Shown here in pieces: positions 1 through 7,793 of a DNA stretch of 64,000 bases (positions are counted from its first letter, which is position 1; every line of letters starts with the position of its first letter). The position numbers and the translations under genes were made by a program. A model generated the notes under the pieces. That model ran no database searches and had not been told where the DNA came from. It saw nothing but the letters and a program-made list of their open reading frames with translations. Source of the stretch: Sphingomonas sp. EC-HK361 (GTDB lineage: Bacteria; Pseudomonadota; Alphaproteobacteria; Sphingomonadales; Sphingomonadaceae); NCBI RefSeq assembly GCF_902498785.1, contig NZ_LR701494.1:1724540-1788539 (forward strand), in the 5' to 3' direction.

Positions 1-2
1 AC

Positions 3-341
3 CTGTCGGTCACCGGAGCGGGCGCGATCAACGCGAGCGGGGTGAAGGCGGACGAACTCAACGCAGCGGTGATCGGCACAGGCACGCTGGTGCTGGCGGG
101 CACCGCACAGCGCGCACGCCTGAACGCGAACGGCGCCGGTGCGATCGACGCGAGCGCGCTCACCGCCAACGACCTGACCGTGCGGCTCGACGGCCCCGGT
201 GAGATCGGCGCCGCCGCGCGCTACACCGCGCAGGTCAACTCGACCGGGCTGGGCAAGGTGACGGTCACGGGCGACGCCAAGTGCACCGTTCGCGCGCCGG
301 CCGGCGGGCCGGTGGTGTGCGGCACCAGGGCGCTACGCTGA
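3..341 (+). CDS. GIN-domain (DUF2807) protein, C-terminal part
   Basis: This is the 3' end of a gene that begins before the window. The readable 112 residues are a run of short repeats rich in Gly, Ala, Asn and Asp (for example VTGAGAINASG and LNANGAGAIDAS), alternating as expected for the right-handed beta-helix of the putative auto-transporter adhesin head GIN domain. Such proteins are normally secreted or periplasmic and have a signal peptide, which would lie upstream and cannot be seen. It ends with a cysteine-containing tail (KCTVRAPAGGPVVCGT). The function of these proteins is not established. A GTG at 42 is in frame but is only an internal codon. Confidence 0.75.
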   Translation: MSVTGAGAINASGVKADELNAAVIGTGTLVLAGTAQRARLNANGAGAIDASALTANDLTVRLDGPGEIGAAARYTAQVNSTGLGKVTVTGDAKCTVRAPAGGPVVCGTRALR

Positions 342-345
342 CGTC

Positions 346-1395
346 CTAAAGCTGATGCCCGGTTCGGTCGCGTTTGGTCGCGAGGTAGCGGGCGTTGTGC
401 GGGTTTGGCGGCAGCGCGTGTGCCACGCGTTCCACCACCGTGATTCCCGCCGCCTCGAGCCCTGCGACCTTTTGCGGATTGTTCGTCAGCAGCCGCACCC
501 GGTCCTGCCCGAGCAGCGCGAGCATCCGCGCGGCGACGCCGAAATCGCGCGCATCGATCGCGAAGCCCAGCCGCGTGTTCGCATCGACCGTGTCGAACCC
601 CTGATCCTGCAGGGCATAGGCGCGCAGCTTGTTGATGAGCCCGATCCCCCGCCCCTCCTGCCGCAGGTAGAGCAGGATGCCCCAGCCGCTCGCCTCGATC
701 GCGTGGATCGCGGCGTGAAGCTGCGGCCCGCAATCGCATTTCAGGCTGCCGAGCGCGTCGCCCGTAAGGCATTCGCTGTGCAGCCGCACGAGTGGCGGCT
801 GGCCGTTGGGATCGCCGATCAGCAGCGCGATATGCTCGCCCGGCCCCTCCGGCGTGCGGAACGCGACAATCTCGGCATCCTCCGCGCCCGCAACGGGCAA
901 ATGCGCGCGTGCCGCGATCGACAGGCGGGCCGCATCCTCGTGCGCATCGATGTCGTCAGCGGCGATCACCACGTCGCCAACGCCGCCTTCGATCACGAAG
1001 AACGCCGGCAGCATCCCCACGATTCGCGCAAAGCGCAGCGCAGCGGTCGCATCGGCCGGCGACGGCACCGCGACGGCGCGGAACGGCCCCTTCAACGGTG
1101 TCGCCAGGTCGAGCTGCGGGTCAGCGAGCGCGGTCGCAATCGCGAAATCGATCCAGGGCGCACGCTCGACGAAGACGGGAGCATCCGGGGTTGCCGCCTC
1201 GATCTGGTTGGCGAGCTTCAACGTCACCGCGCGGCCGGCGGAAAGGAGGACGCCAGCGGTGTCGTCCGGGTCGAACGCCGCGAGCCGCACCGGGTCGGCC
1301 GTCTCGACCGGCAGCAGCGCGAGCGCGCCGATCCGGATCGGCCAGCCGCGCCGCAGCGCATCCGCCGCCCGCGCCGCTGCCTTCGCTTCACCCAT
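346..1395 (-). CDS. ribA: GTP cyclohydrolase II
   Basis: RibA opens the imidazole ring of GTP in the first step of riboflavin synthesis. The 349-residue product has its catalytic core in the C-terminal half: [10 protein letters not shown] with the zinc ligands Cys209, Cys220 and Cys222 (KCDCGPQL), then [11 protein letters not shown], the conserved GTP/catalytic segment. The first ~170 residues are not DHBP synthase and match nothing I recognise with certainty; many alphaproteobacterial RibA proteins carry such an N-terminal region. I start at the ATG ending at 1395 because it overlaps the stop of the upstream exonuclease gene by one base (TGATG), which suggests translational coupling. The frame is open upstream to 1569, but that part lies inside the exonuclease gene. 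Confidence 0.93.
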   Translation of the reverse strand: MGEAKAAARAADALRRGWPIRIGALALLPVETADPVRLAAFDPDDTAGVLLSAGRAVTLKLANQIEAATPDAPVFVERAPWIDFAIATALADPQLDLATPLKGPFRAVAVPSPADATAALRFARIVGMLPAFFVIEGGVGDVVIAADDIDAHEDAARLSIAARAHLPVAGAEDAEIVAFRTPEGPGEHIALLIGDPNGQPPLVRLHSECLTGDALGSLKCDCGPQLHAAIHAIEASGWGILLYLRQEGRGIGLINKLRAYALQDQGFDTVDANTRLGFAIDARDFGVAARMLALLGQDRVRLLTNNPQKVAGLEAAGITVVERVAHALPPNPHNARYLATKRDRTGHQL

Positions 1396-2177
1396 CAAAA
1401 GTCGAACTCGGTCATGATCGGCACATGGTCCGATGGCGTCAGCCAGCCCCGGCAATCCTCGAACACGCGGTGCGATACCGCCGCTTTCGCCACATCGGGG
1501 CTCGCCCACATATGGTCGAGCCGGCGCCCGCGATCGGAGGCAGCCCAGTCCTTCGCGCGGTAGCTCCACCAGGTGTAGAGTCGCTCGGGGGCGGGAACGA
1601 AGTGGCGACCCAGGTCCACCCAGTCATTTGCGGCTTGCAACCGGGCGAGCGCCGCGACCTCGACGGGCGTGTGGCTGACCACGCCGAGCAGCTGCTTGTG
1701 GCTCCAGACATCGGATTTGAGTGGCGCGACGTTGAAGTCTCCGACGAGCAGCGTCGGGCCAGACAAGCCGTCCGACCAATTTGTCATCCGTTCGAGGAAA
1801 TCGAGCTTCTGGCCAAATTTCGGGTTCACGTCGCGGTCCGGCACGTCCCCGCCCGCAGGCACATAGACATTCTCCAGCCGCAGACCGTTTTCCAGCCGCA
1901 CCCCGACATGCCGCGCCTCGCGATTGGCCTGCCAGTCAAGCCGATCATCCTCCGCCAGCGGCACGCGGCTGATGATCGCGACTCCGTGGTGCATGCGCTG
2001 CCCGTGAAGGATGATGTGCTTGTAACCCATCGCCCGGAACGCGGCGACGGGGAAGTCGCCGTCGATGACCTTCGTTTCCTGAAGGCACAGGATGTCGGGA
2101 CGCTCGGCGCGCAGGAACTGCTCGACGATGGCGATGCGGAACCGCACCGAATTGATGTTCCAGGAGACGATCTTCAC
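1395..2177 (-). CDS. xth: Exodeoxyribonuclease III (AP endonuclease family)
   Basis: Metal-dependent 3'-5' exonuclease and AP endonuclease of base-excision repair, 260 residues, the usual length. The exonuclease-endonuclease-phosphatase fold is shown by [12 protein letters not shown] at the start, ILCLQETK with the metal-binding Glu, [10 protein letters not shown] in the middle, and the terminal [10 protein letters not shown] and PSDHVPIM with catalytic Asp and His. It is the upstream partner of ribA, whose start overlaps the xth stop by one base. About 300 bases without a gene lie upstream. Confidence 0.95.
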   Translation of the reverse strand: MKIVSWNINSVRFRIAIVEQFLRAERPDILCLQETKVIDGDFPVAAFRAMGYKHIILHGQRMHHGVAIISRVPLAEDDRLDWQANREARHVGVRLENGLRLENVYVPAGGDVPDRDVNPKFGQKLDFLERMTNWSDGLSGPTLLVGDFNVAPLKSDVWSHKQLLGVVSHTPVEVAALARLQAANDWVDLGRHFVPAPERLYTWWSYRAKDWAASDRGRRLDHMWASPDVAKAAVSHRVFEDCRGWLTPSDHVPIMTEFDF

Positions 2178-2484
2178 CCGCGGCGATGTAGCGAGGGTGG
2201 TAGGTGGTCACAAGCGAGGGCTGGCGGGGCGCCTCTTGGACAAAAGCCCAAGTCGTCGGACGGGCTTTGCCCGCCGTCCGTGCTTGCGCGAGTCCGCGGG
2301 CATGGCCCGTGGCCGCGCTACGCAGAAAGGCCCTCGCTCCGGGGGCATGGAACGAGGGCCGACTAGCGTTCGTCACGCAGGCGAACCAGGGTAGCCGGGC
2401 AACAGGGGGAAAAATCCCGGAACAGCCCCGATCCGCGAGGTCTTCTCTAGGGGCGCAAACCTGTCGCTCAAATGAACGAACCTG
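2178..2484. other. Intergenic region with small hairpins
   Basis: No gene is visible in these 307 bases between xth and lolA, both on the minus strand. Two short inverted repeats can be seen. One has 7-bp arms (aaagccc at 2243-2249, gggcttt at 2262-2268), and read on the minus strand it ends in four T residues, so it could be a weak terminator for lolA. The other has 8-bp arms (ggccctcg at 2329-2336, cgagggcc at 2353-2360). The xth promoter should lie here but no convincing -35/-10 pair stands out. Confidence 0.4.
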
Positions 2485-3099
2485 TCAGTTCCGTCCCTTT
2501 TTCGTCCGCGGGTCGTTCCAGCGGAACGTGTTGTCGCTCACCTCGCCGCCAAAGCGCTGGTTAGACAGCCGGATCGTCGTGCGGTTGTTCTGGCTGTCGA
2601 GCGCGACCCATCCCTGCAGCATCAGGCCTCCCGGCGCCGACGCCTCGCGCGCGAAGACGAGCGTGATACGGCCGAACTCCGGATGCTTGGGATCGTTCGC
2701 CTCGACGCTGACGAGCCGCGAATCGCCTGGTACCAGCTTCGCATAACGCGTGATGTCACGCGTCGGATCGAGCAGCACGCCGAGCGGGGAGTTCTTGATC
2801 GGCCAGCGCTGCACCTGATTGACCGAATAGTCGATGAAGGTCAGCGCACCACCCTCCGCCACGATCAGCAGCGGCACTCCCTTCTCATACTGGAAGCGCA
2901 GCTTGCCGGGCTTCTTCAGCGTCAGCACGCCGGTCAGCACCTTGCCGTTGCGATCGGTCTGGGAGAAATCGGCGGTCATCGTCGTCACCGACTGCAGATG
3001 GCGCTGGACGGCGGCGAGATCGCCGGTGGCCTGCGCCTGGACGGGTGCGGCGAGGACGAGGGGCGCGGCAAGCGCGGCGAAGATCATGGGTTTCAGCAT
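2485..3099 (-). CDS. lolA: Outer-membrane lipoprotein carrier protein LolA
   Basis: Periplasmic chaperone that carries lipoproteins from the LolCDE complex to the outer membrane. The 204-residue product begins with a clear Sec signal peptide (MLKPMIFAALAAPLVLAAPVQAQA) followed by a helix and then the LolA beta-barrel, with MTADFSQTDRNGKVLTG and GKLRFQYEKGVPLLIV typical of the family. The start is the ATG ending at 3099. The frame stays open upstream to 3228, but that would run through tRNA-Leu and bury the signal peptide. Confidence 0.92.
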   Translation of the reverse strand: MLKPMIFAALAAPLVLAAPVQAQATGDLAAVQRHLQSVTTMTADFSQTDRNGKVLTGVLTLKKPGKLRFQYEKGVPLLIVAEGGALTFIDYSVNQVQRWPIKNSPLGVLLDPTRDITRYAKLVPGDSRLVSVEANDPKHPEFGRITLVFAREASAPGGLMLQGWVALDSQNNRTTIRLSNQRFGGEVSDNTFRWNDPRTKKGRN

Positions 3100-3198
3100 G
3101 GCACTCCGGTTAGGCACGAGGCGTTGAACAGCCGGTGAACCATGCGCGAACCGTTTCGGTTCCGATACAGGCAGAAGGCGAATGCCGAAGAACGCTGC

Positions 3199-3283
3199 TG
3201 GTGCGGGCGGTCGGGCTCGAACCGACACTCCTTGCGGAACCGGATTTTGAGTCCGGCGCGTCTACCAATTTCACCACGCCCGC
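3199..3283 (-). tRNA. tRNA-Leu (anticodon CAA)
   Basis: An 85-base leucine tRNA on the minus strand with encoded CCA (3199-3201). The seven-base acceptor arms (GCGGGCG at the 5' end, CGCCCGC at the 3' end) pair perfectly. The anticodon loop reads CTCAAAA between GGA/TCC stem bases, giving anticodon CAA. The long variable arm and the GGTTCGAGCCC T-arm typical of tRNA-Leu are present. Confidence 0.95.
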
Positions 3284-3614
3284 ACATGTGCGGCGCTAGC
3301 CGAAGCAGGGAGGAGCCGCAAGCCTGCCGGTGCAGCGGCGTTTACGAGATATCTCAGGACGATGCCCGACGCTCGCCACAAATTGTGCGCTGGCTGCAGC
3401 ATCGCATTTTCAAAAAGGGTTTTGGCCGGACCAAGCACATCGACTCAGATCAGATCCCTTCATGCGAAGGCGATTTGCCGGACCTTGTTTGATCCGGCGG
3501 ACAAGAAACCGCGGCATATCTTATCGCAGCGGGCGCACGTCTCGGCTAATAACGATTGTTAACCATGTCCCGCCTGCGCTGATTGGCCCGACCATGGTTT
3601 CGAGAGGTAAGTAT
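3284..3614. other. Intergenic region
   Basis: These 331 bases separate tRNA-Leu (minus strand) from the small lipoprotein gene (plus strand). I see no convincing gene. The promoters of both genes must be here, but I cannot pick out a reliable -35/-10 pair. A purine-rich ribosome-binding site (gagaggtaag, 3602-3611) lies just before the ATG at 3615. Confidence 0.4.
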
Positions 3615-3914
3615 ATGCGTTCCGATATCGCCAAATTTGCGGCTGTTCCCGCGATCCTCATCGCGTCGACCGCGCTCGGCGGGTGCGCCACCAAGGGCTT
3701 CGTCCGCGATCAGATCGCGACCGTCAATTCGCGCATCGACGGCATGGACGGTCGGCTAAGGACGGTCGAGGGCACTTCCGGCCAGGCGCTCACCCAGGCA
3801 CAGGCCGCCGCAGGTCAGGCGCAGCAGAACGGCCAGCGGATCGATCAGCTCAACGGCCGCGTCGATGGCCTGGAACAGCAGATGCAGCAGCGGCAGCGCA
3901 AGCCGCGCGGGTAA
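3615..3914 (+). CDS. Small outer-membrane lipoprotein with coiled coil
   Basis: A 99-residue protein with a lipoprotein signal: basic start, hydrophobic stretch and lipobox ALGGC with Cys24 as the lipidation site. The rest is a predicted helix rich in Gln, Asp and Ala with heptad-like spacing (RIDGMDGRLRTVEG, RIDQLNGRVDGLEQQMQQ), so it probably forms a coiled coil, like Lpp-type or OmpA-associated envelope spacers. I chose the ATG at 3615 because gagaggtaag sits just upstream and the signal peptide begins there. It precedes an L,D-transpeptidase, which would fit a role at the peptidoglycan-outer membrane interface, but that link is inference. Confidence 0.7.
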   Translation: MRSDIAKFAAVPAILIASTALGGCATKGFVRDQIATVNSRIDGMDGRLRTVEGTSGQALTQAQAAAGQAQQNGQRIDQLNGRVDGLEQQMQQRQRKPRG

Positions 3915-3971
3915 GCGAATCACCACACAACACGCTTGCATCGACGGACAGCTCTGCTGAACAAGGCCACC

Positions 3972-4727
3972 ATGTTTACAGAGCTGTTTCGTTTTGCCTG
4001 TCGTACGGGCTTGGCCGCCGGGCTGACCGTGGCGCTGCTAGCGCCACAAGCAACGCCGGCGGCCACGACCAAGCCGATCACGCGCGAGCGTAAGGCTAAA
4101 ACCGCAACGCCCGCCAAGAAGGTCGTCCCGCCGAAAGTCACCTCGACGACGGTGGAGCTTGTGCCATCGGACGCGGCAAGCCGGGTCCTCGCGTGGGTTG
4201 CCACCGCGCACGACAATGGCCGCCTGCCCTATGCCGTGATCGACAAGCAGACGGCCTCGCTCTTCCTCTTCAAGGCGAACGGCGAGCCGCTGGGCCAGAC
4301 GCCCGTCCTGATCGGCGTCGGCGTCGGCGACGACTCCTCCCCGGGCGTGGGCGCCAAGACCCTCGCCGAGATCGGCCCCGCCGAACGTACGACACCCGCA
4401 GGCCGCTTCGTGGCGAAGTTCGGCCGCGCCTTCGGTCGCCAGCGCGTGCTCTGGGTCGATTATGCCAATTCCGTCGCGCTGCACGCGGTGATCACCACGA
4501 ACAAGAAGGAGCGGCGCGTCGAGCGGCTCCTGTCACCGACCGCGGAGGACAACCGCATCACTTTCGGCTGCATCAACGTCGGCACCAGCTTCTACACGGG
4601 CAAGCTTCGCCCCCTGTTCCAGAACAAGGGCGGCATCGTCTATATCCTGCCCGACACGAAATCGGTGGACGACGTGTTCCCGCGCGCGCGTTTGCTGCCC
4701 TATCTGGAAGCGGCGGCCGGCCAGTGA
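3972..4727 (+). CDS. L,D-transpeptidase-like (YkuD family) periplasmic protein
   Basis: A 251-residue protein with a signal peptide (FACRTGLAAGLTVALLAPQATPAA) and a basic linker, followed by a YkuD-like domain. Visible landmarks are PYAVIDKQTASLFLF (start of the domain), TTPAGRF, His171 in VALHAV, and Cys200 in ITFGCINV, the position of the catalytic cysteine. YkuD enzymes cross-link peptidoglycan through 3-3 bonds or attach lipoproteins. In classical members the cysteine is preceded by Ser-His-Gly; here it is Thr-Phe-Gly. The start at ATG 3972 is preferred over an upstream TTG (3936) because it leaves a normal signal peptide. Confidence 0.75.
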   Translation: MFTELFRFACRTGLAAGLTVALLAPQATPAATTKPITRERKAKTATPAKKVVPPKVTSTTVELVPSDAASRVLAWVATAHDNGRLPYAVIDKQTASLFLFKANGEPLGQTPVLIGVGVGDDSSPGVGAKTLAEIGPAERTTPAGRFVAKFGRAFGRQRVLWVDYANSVALHAVITTNKKERRVERLLSPTAEDNRITFGCINVGTSFYTGKLRPLFQNKGGIVYILPDTKSVDDVFPRARLLPYLEAAAGQ

Positions 4728-4760
4728 TTTTGTGACGCACACCCGCCGGAGGGAAAGATC

Positions 4761-5084
4761 ATGCTCTTCCTGATGCTCGCCGCTCTGGCCGCCGCGGATC
4801 GACCGGTGGTCGTGAGTTCCATCACCAACGATCAGCTGATCGACCAATGCCGCGGCAAGGACGATGATCCCACCGCCAATTTCTGCACCGGTTATATCCT
4901 CGGCGAATTCGACGCGTTGTCGCAATCACGCCGAATATGTCCTTCGGCGGAGCGTGCATCGAACATCGCGGTGGTCGCAGTCGTGCGCAAATACCTTCGC
5001 AAGCACGGCAAGAAGGCCGTTGGCGCCCCTTCGTTCGTCGTGCGCGATGCGCTGCGCGATGCCTATCCCTGCAAGCGGAAGTAA
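4761..5084 (+). CDS. Rap1a/Tai-like small secreted protein
   Basis: A 107-residue protein starting with a short hydrophobic signal (MLFLMLAALAAA). The body has the spacing of four cysteines and the FCTGYILGEFDAL and VVAVVRKYLRKHGK helices that recall the Rap1a/Tai fold, known from immunity proteins against T6SS amidase effectors and from many stand-alone periplasmic proteins. There is no effector gene beside it, so an immunity role is not supported here. A good ribosome-binding site (ggagggaaag) precedes the ATG. Confidence 0.55.
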   Translation: MLFLMLAALAAADRPVVVSSITNDQLIDQCRGKDDDPTANFCTGYILGEFDALSQSRRICPSAERASNIAVVAVVRKYLRKHGKKAVGAPSFVVRDALRDAYPCKRK

Positions 5085-5094
5085 GACGCGCCCC

Positions 5095-6603
5095 TCAATT
5101 CGTCGGCGCCCTCCGCCGATAACTCAGCGCCTCCGCCACATGGACCCGCCGCACCACGTCCGACCCGCCAAGATCGGCGATCGTGCGCGCGACGCGAAGC
5201 ACGCGGGTGTAGCCGCGGGCGGACATGCGCATCGCCTCGGCCGCCTGCGCGAGCAGGGCGCGGCCGGGATCGTCCGGCGTACACGTGCGATCGAGCACGG
5301 CCCCCTCGGCCCCGGCATTGGTGCGGATGCCGTCATCGGCGAAGCGCGCCTGCTGCACCGCACGGGCGGCGGCGACGCGGGCGGCGACTTCGGCCGACCC
5401 TTCGCTGGGCGGCGGCAGGACGAGATCGGCGGCGCTGACTGCCTGCACCTCGACATGCAGGTCGATCCGGTCGAGCAGCGGTCCTGACACCTTCGTCTGG
5501 TAATCCGCCGCGCATTTGGGTGCACGCGCGCAGGCCAGGCTTGCGTCGCCAAGATGCCCGCAGCGGCACGGATTCATCGCGGCGACCAGCTGGACGCGCG
5601 CTGGAAAAGTGACGTGCGCATTGGCGCGCGCGACACTGACGGTGCCCGTTTCCAGCGGCTGCCGCAGCGAATCGAGTACCGCGCGCTGGAATTCGGGTAA
5701 CTCGTCGAGGAAGAGGACGCCCATATGCGCGAGGCTGACCTCGCCGGGCTTCACCTTCACCCCGCCGCCGGTCAGCGCCGCCATCGACGCCGAGTGATGC
5801 GGGGAGCGAAACGGCCGCGTGCGGGTCAGTCGCCCGCCTTGCAGCGTGCCCGCAACCGACTGGACCATCGACACTTCCAGCGCCTCGGCCGAGTCGAGCG
5901 GGGGAAGGATGCCAGGCAAACACGACGCCATCAGCGATTTGCCAGCACCCGGCGGACCGACCATCAGCAGATTGTGCCCGCCGGCCGCCGCGATCTCGAG
6001 CGCGCGCTTGGCGGTTTCCTGCCCTTTCACCTGCGCGAGGTCGGGGCCATGCGCGTGATCCTCTACCTCGCCCGGGGCGGGCTGCGCCAGCAGGCCATGG
6101 CCCTTGAAATGATTGATGAGCGACAGGAGATCGGCGGGCGCGAGCACCTCGATCTGGCCCGTCCATGCCGCTTCCGATCCCTGCGCCGCCGGGCAGATCA
6201 GGTTCTTTCCCTCTCCCGCGGCGTGGATCGCCGCCAGCAGCACGCCGGGCGACGGGGCGATCCGCGCGTCGAGCCCGAGCTCGCCGACGACCACATAATC
6301 CGCCAGCATCTCGGCATCGACGACCCCCATCGCCGCCAGCAGCGCGAGTGCGATCGGCAGGTCGAAATGCGAGCCTTCCTTTGGCAGATCGGCGGGCGAC
6401 AGGTTCACCGTGATGCGTTTGGGCGGCAGCGCCAGACCCATCGCCGCGATCGCGCCGCGCACCCGCTCGCGGCTTTCCGCGACCGCCTTGTCGGCCAGCC
6501 CGACGACGTTGAACGCCGGCACCCCGGGTATGAGCTGCACCTGCACCTCGACCGCGCGCGCATCGAGCCCCAGATACGCAACCGTCGATACGATCGAAAC
6601 CAT
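5095..6603 (-). CDS. comM: ComM/YifB-family AAA+ ATPase (Mg-chelatase-like)
   Basis: A 502-residue ComM-family protein. The N-terminal third is the Lon-like ChlI subdomain (TVAYLGLDARAVEVQVQL, LADKAVAESRERVR), followed by the AAA+ core with Walker A MVGPPGAGKSLMA, Walker B GVLFLDELPEF, and a C-terminal domain with AAMNPCRCGHLGD, a conserved cysteine segment. ComM is a branch-migration helicase in natural transformation in gammaproteobacteria; in most other bacteria its role is not tested. The start is the ATG ending at 6603; the longer frame to 6708 adds residues not typical of the family. Confidence 0.9.
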   Translation of the reverse strand: MVSIVSTVAYLGLDARAVEVQVQLIPGVPAFNVVGLADKAVAESRERVRGAIAAMGLALPPKRITVNLSPADLPKEGSHFDLPIALALLAAMGVVDAEMLADYVVVGELGLDARIAPSPGVLLAAIHAAGEGKNLICPAAQGSEAAWTGQIEVLAPADLLSLINHFKGHGLLAQPAPGEVEDHAHGPDLAQVKGQETAKRALEIAAAGGHNLLMVGPPGAGKSLMASCLPGILPPLDSAEALEVSMVQSVAGTLQGGRLTRTRPFRSPHHSASMAALTGGGVKVKPGEVSLAHMGVLFLDELPEFQRAVLDSLRQPLETGTVSVARANAHVTFPARVQLVAAMNPCRCGHLGDASLACARAPKCAADYQTKVSGPLLDRIDLHVEVQAVSAADLVLPPPSEGSAEVAARVAAARAVQQARFADDGIRTNAGAEGAVLDRTCTPDDPGRALLAQAAEAMRMSARGYTRVLRVARTIADLGGSDVVRRVHVAEALSYRRRAPTN

Positions 6604-6716
6604 GCCCCACCCCCGTGCCCGTTCATACGGAGATTTCCGGGACTTGCCATGCCAATCGCGCGCGCTGCCTGTGGTGCGTCTTGCCAAGCCAATACACCTC
6701 ACCCACATGGCCCGTC

Positions 6717-7073
6717 GTGAAGGATCGCCACCCCGTCTTGCGAATCGCGCAACTGGTCGCCGGCGTCCTGCTGATCGTCGCAGCGCCGATCGCTTCCCCC
6801 CTGCCCGGCCCGGGTGGGATATTGCTCTTTGCCGGCGGCCTCGTCCTCGTCCTGCGCAACTCGCGGTGGGCGCGGGTGCGGTGGGCGCGGCTGAAGCGGG
6901 GCTGGCCGCGCACCGGGCAACTCGTCGATCGCGCCATGCGGCGGCCGAGCGCGCTGCGGCGCCACGCGCGCACCAGGGCGGAACGCGCCGCGTTGACTTC
7001 GGCGGGTCCGTCGCCTATGCGCACCCCAACAAAGGCCGTCCCCGTGGCGGCCTTATTCAATTCAGTGTCGGGA
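6717..7073 (+). CDS. Small PGPG-type membrane protein with no stop of its own
   Basis: From a GTG at 6717 the frame encodes one or two hydrophobic helices (LRIAQLVAGVLLIVAAPIAS, GGILLFAGGLVLVL) separated by a PLPGPGG turn and followed by a strongly basic tail (RWARVRWARLKRGWP). Small proteins like this are common just before rpmH in sphingomonads, as far as I recall; the function is unknown. There is no stop codon until 7568, the end of rnpA, which is in the same frame. The end given here is simply the base before the first rnpA ATG. Either it is truly fused to RnpA, or it ends by a mechanism or sequence difference I cannot see. The rpmH promoter overlaps its 3' part. Confidence 0.45.
6993..7021 (+). 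promoter_or_regulatory. Putative rpmH promoter
   Basis: A sigma70-like pair, TTGACT (6993-6998) and TATGCG (7016-7021), with an ideal 17-base spacer, lies about 60 bases before the rpmH start. This fits a promoter for the rpmH-rnpA-yidD-yidC operon. Only sequence resemblance supports it. Confidence 0.45.
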
Positions 7074-7568
7074 ATGAACGATGAAGCGGACCTTTCAGCC
7101 GAGCAACCTGGTGCGGGCACGCCGCCACGGCTTCCGCTCGCGGATGGCGACGGTCGGCGGTCGCGCGGTGATTCGCGCGCGCCGCAACCGCGGCCGCAAG
7201 AAGCTGTCGGCCTGATCCGCCAGCCGCTGTCGCGGCTGACCCGCCGATCCGAATATCTGGCAGCCAATGCCGGGCGTCGCGCACCGATGCCCGGCTTTGT
7301 GCTGTTGGTGAAGGATCGCGGCGATGGCGATCCGACGATTCGCTACGGCATCACGGTATCGAAAAAGGTCGGCAACGCGGTCGTCCGCAACCGGATGAAG
7401 CGCCGCTTCCGCGAACTCGCGCGATCGGTGATCGCAGAACAGGGCGTGGCCGGCGCCGACCATGTTTTGATCGGCCGCCAGAACGGCATCGAGCGCGACT
7501 GGGATACGCTCGGCGCGGACCTCGCCAAGGCGCTGGGCAAGCTGAAGCCGCGGACCCCAGCCCGGTGA
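7074..7568 (+). CDS. rnpA: Ribonuclease P protein component
   Basis: RnpA is the protein subunit of RNase P, which matures the 5' ends of tRNAs. The family homology starts near 7218 ([17 protein letters not shown]) and includes [24 protein letters not shown], the RNA-binding RNR motif. There is no ATG, GTG or TTG at the expected place. The first canonical in-frame start upstream is ATG 7074, which gives 164 residues with a 46-residue extension that contains the whole rpmH gene in another frame. The alternative is a CTG at 7212 that overlaps the rpmH stop (CTGA) and gives the usual 118 residues. The stop overlaps the yidD start. Function is certain; the start is not. Confidence 0.85.
   Translation: MNDEADLSAEQPGAGTPPRLPLADGDGRRSRGDSRAPQPRPQEAVGLIRQPLSRLTRRSEYLAANAGRRAPMPGFVLLVKDRGDGDPTIRYGITVSKKVGNAVVRNRMKRRFRELARSVIAEQGVAGADHVLIGRQNGIERDWDTLGADLAKALGKLKPRTPAR
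7081..7215 (+). CDS. rpmH: 50S ribosomal protein L34
   Basis: A 44-residue protein, short and extremely basic, with the invariant L34 sequence: [19 protein letters not shown], then [19 protein letters not shown] and KKLSA at the end. L34 is part of the large ribosomal subunit. Its ribosome-binding site is probably cggga (7069-7073), 7 bases before the ATG. The gene is entirely enclosed, in a different frame, within the open frame that leads into rnpA, whose first ATG lies seven bases upstream at 7074. Confidence 0.97.
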   Translation: MKRTFQPSNLVRARRHGFRSRMATVGGRAVIRARRNRGRKKLSA

Positions 7569-7777
7569 TCGCCCGGCTGCTGATCCTGATTGCGCGCGGG
7601 TGGCAGCTCGGCCCTTCGCTCGTCCTGCCCCCGTCCTGCCGCTACCAGCCTTCGTGTTCGGCCTATGCAATAGAGGCGCTTCGCCGCTATGGCGCCGCAC
7701 GTGGGGGCTGGCTCGCGGTGAAACGCATTGCCCGCTGTCATCCCTGGGGTGGGCACGGTCACGATCCGGTGCCGTGA
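7565..7777 (+). CDS. yidD: Membrane protein insertion efficiency factor YidD
   Basis: A 70-residue YidD protein that helps YidC-dependent membrane insertion. Its conserved core PSCRYQPSCSAYAIEAL and CHPWGGHGHDPVP is complete, with the three characteristic cysteines. An N-terminal hydrophobic/amphipathic helix should bind the inner membrane. It begins at GTG 7565, overlapping the rnpA stop by four bases (GTGA), and is followed 16 bases later by yidC. Confidence 0.93.
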   Translation: MIARLLILIARGWQLGPSLVLPPSCRYQPSCSAYAIEALRRYGAARGGWLAVKRIARCHPWGGHGHDPVP

Positions 7778-7793
7778 GATCAAGAGGACTTCC

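Noticed and set aside
2329-2360. 8-bp hairpin considered as a terminator of lolA
   Set aside because: The hairpin lacks a T-run on either strand and lies 125 bases from lolA; it is mentioned only in the intergenic entry.
4761-5084. Rap1a-like gene considered as a T6SS immunity gene
   Set aside because: No effector or T6SS gene is nearby, and these proteins are common as lone genes in this group.
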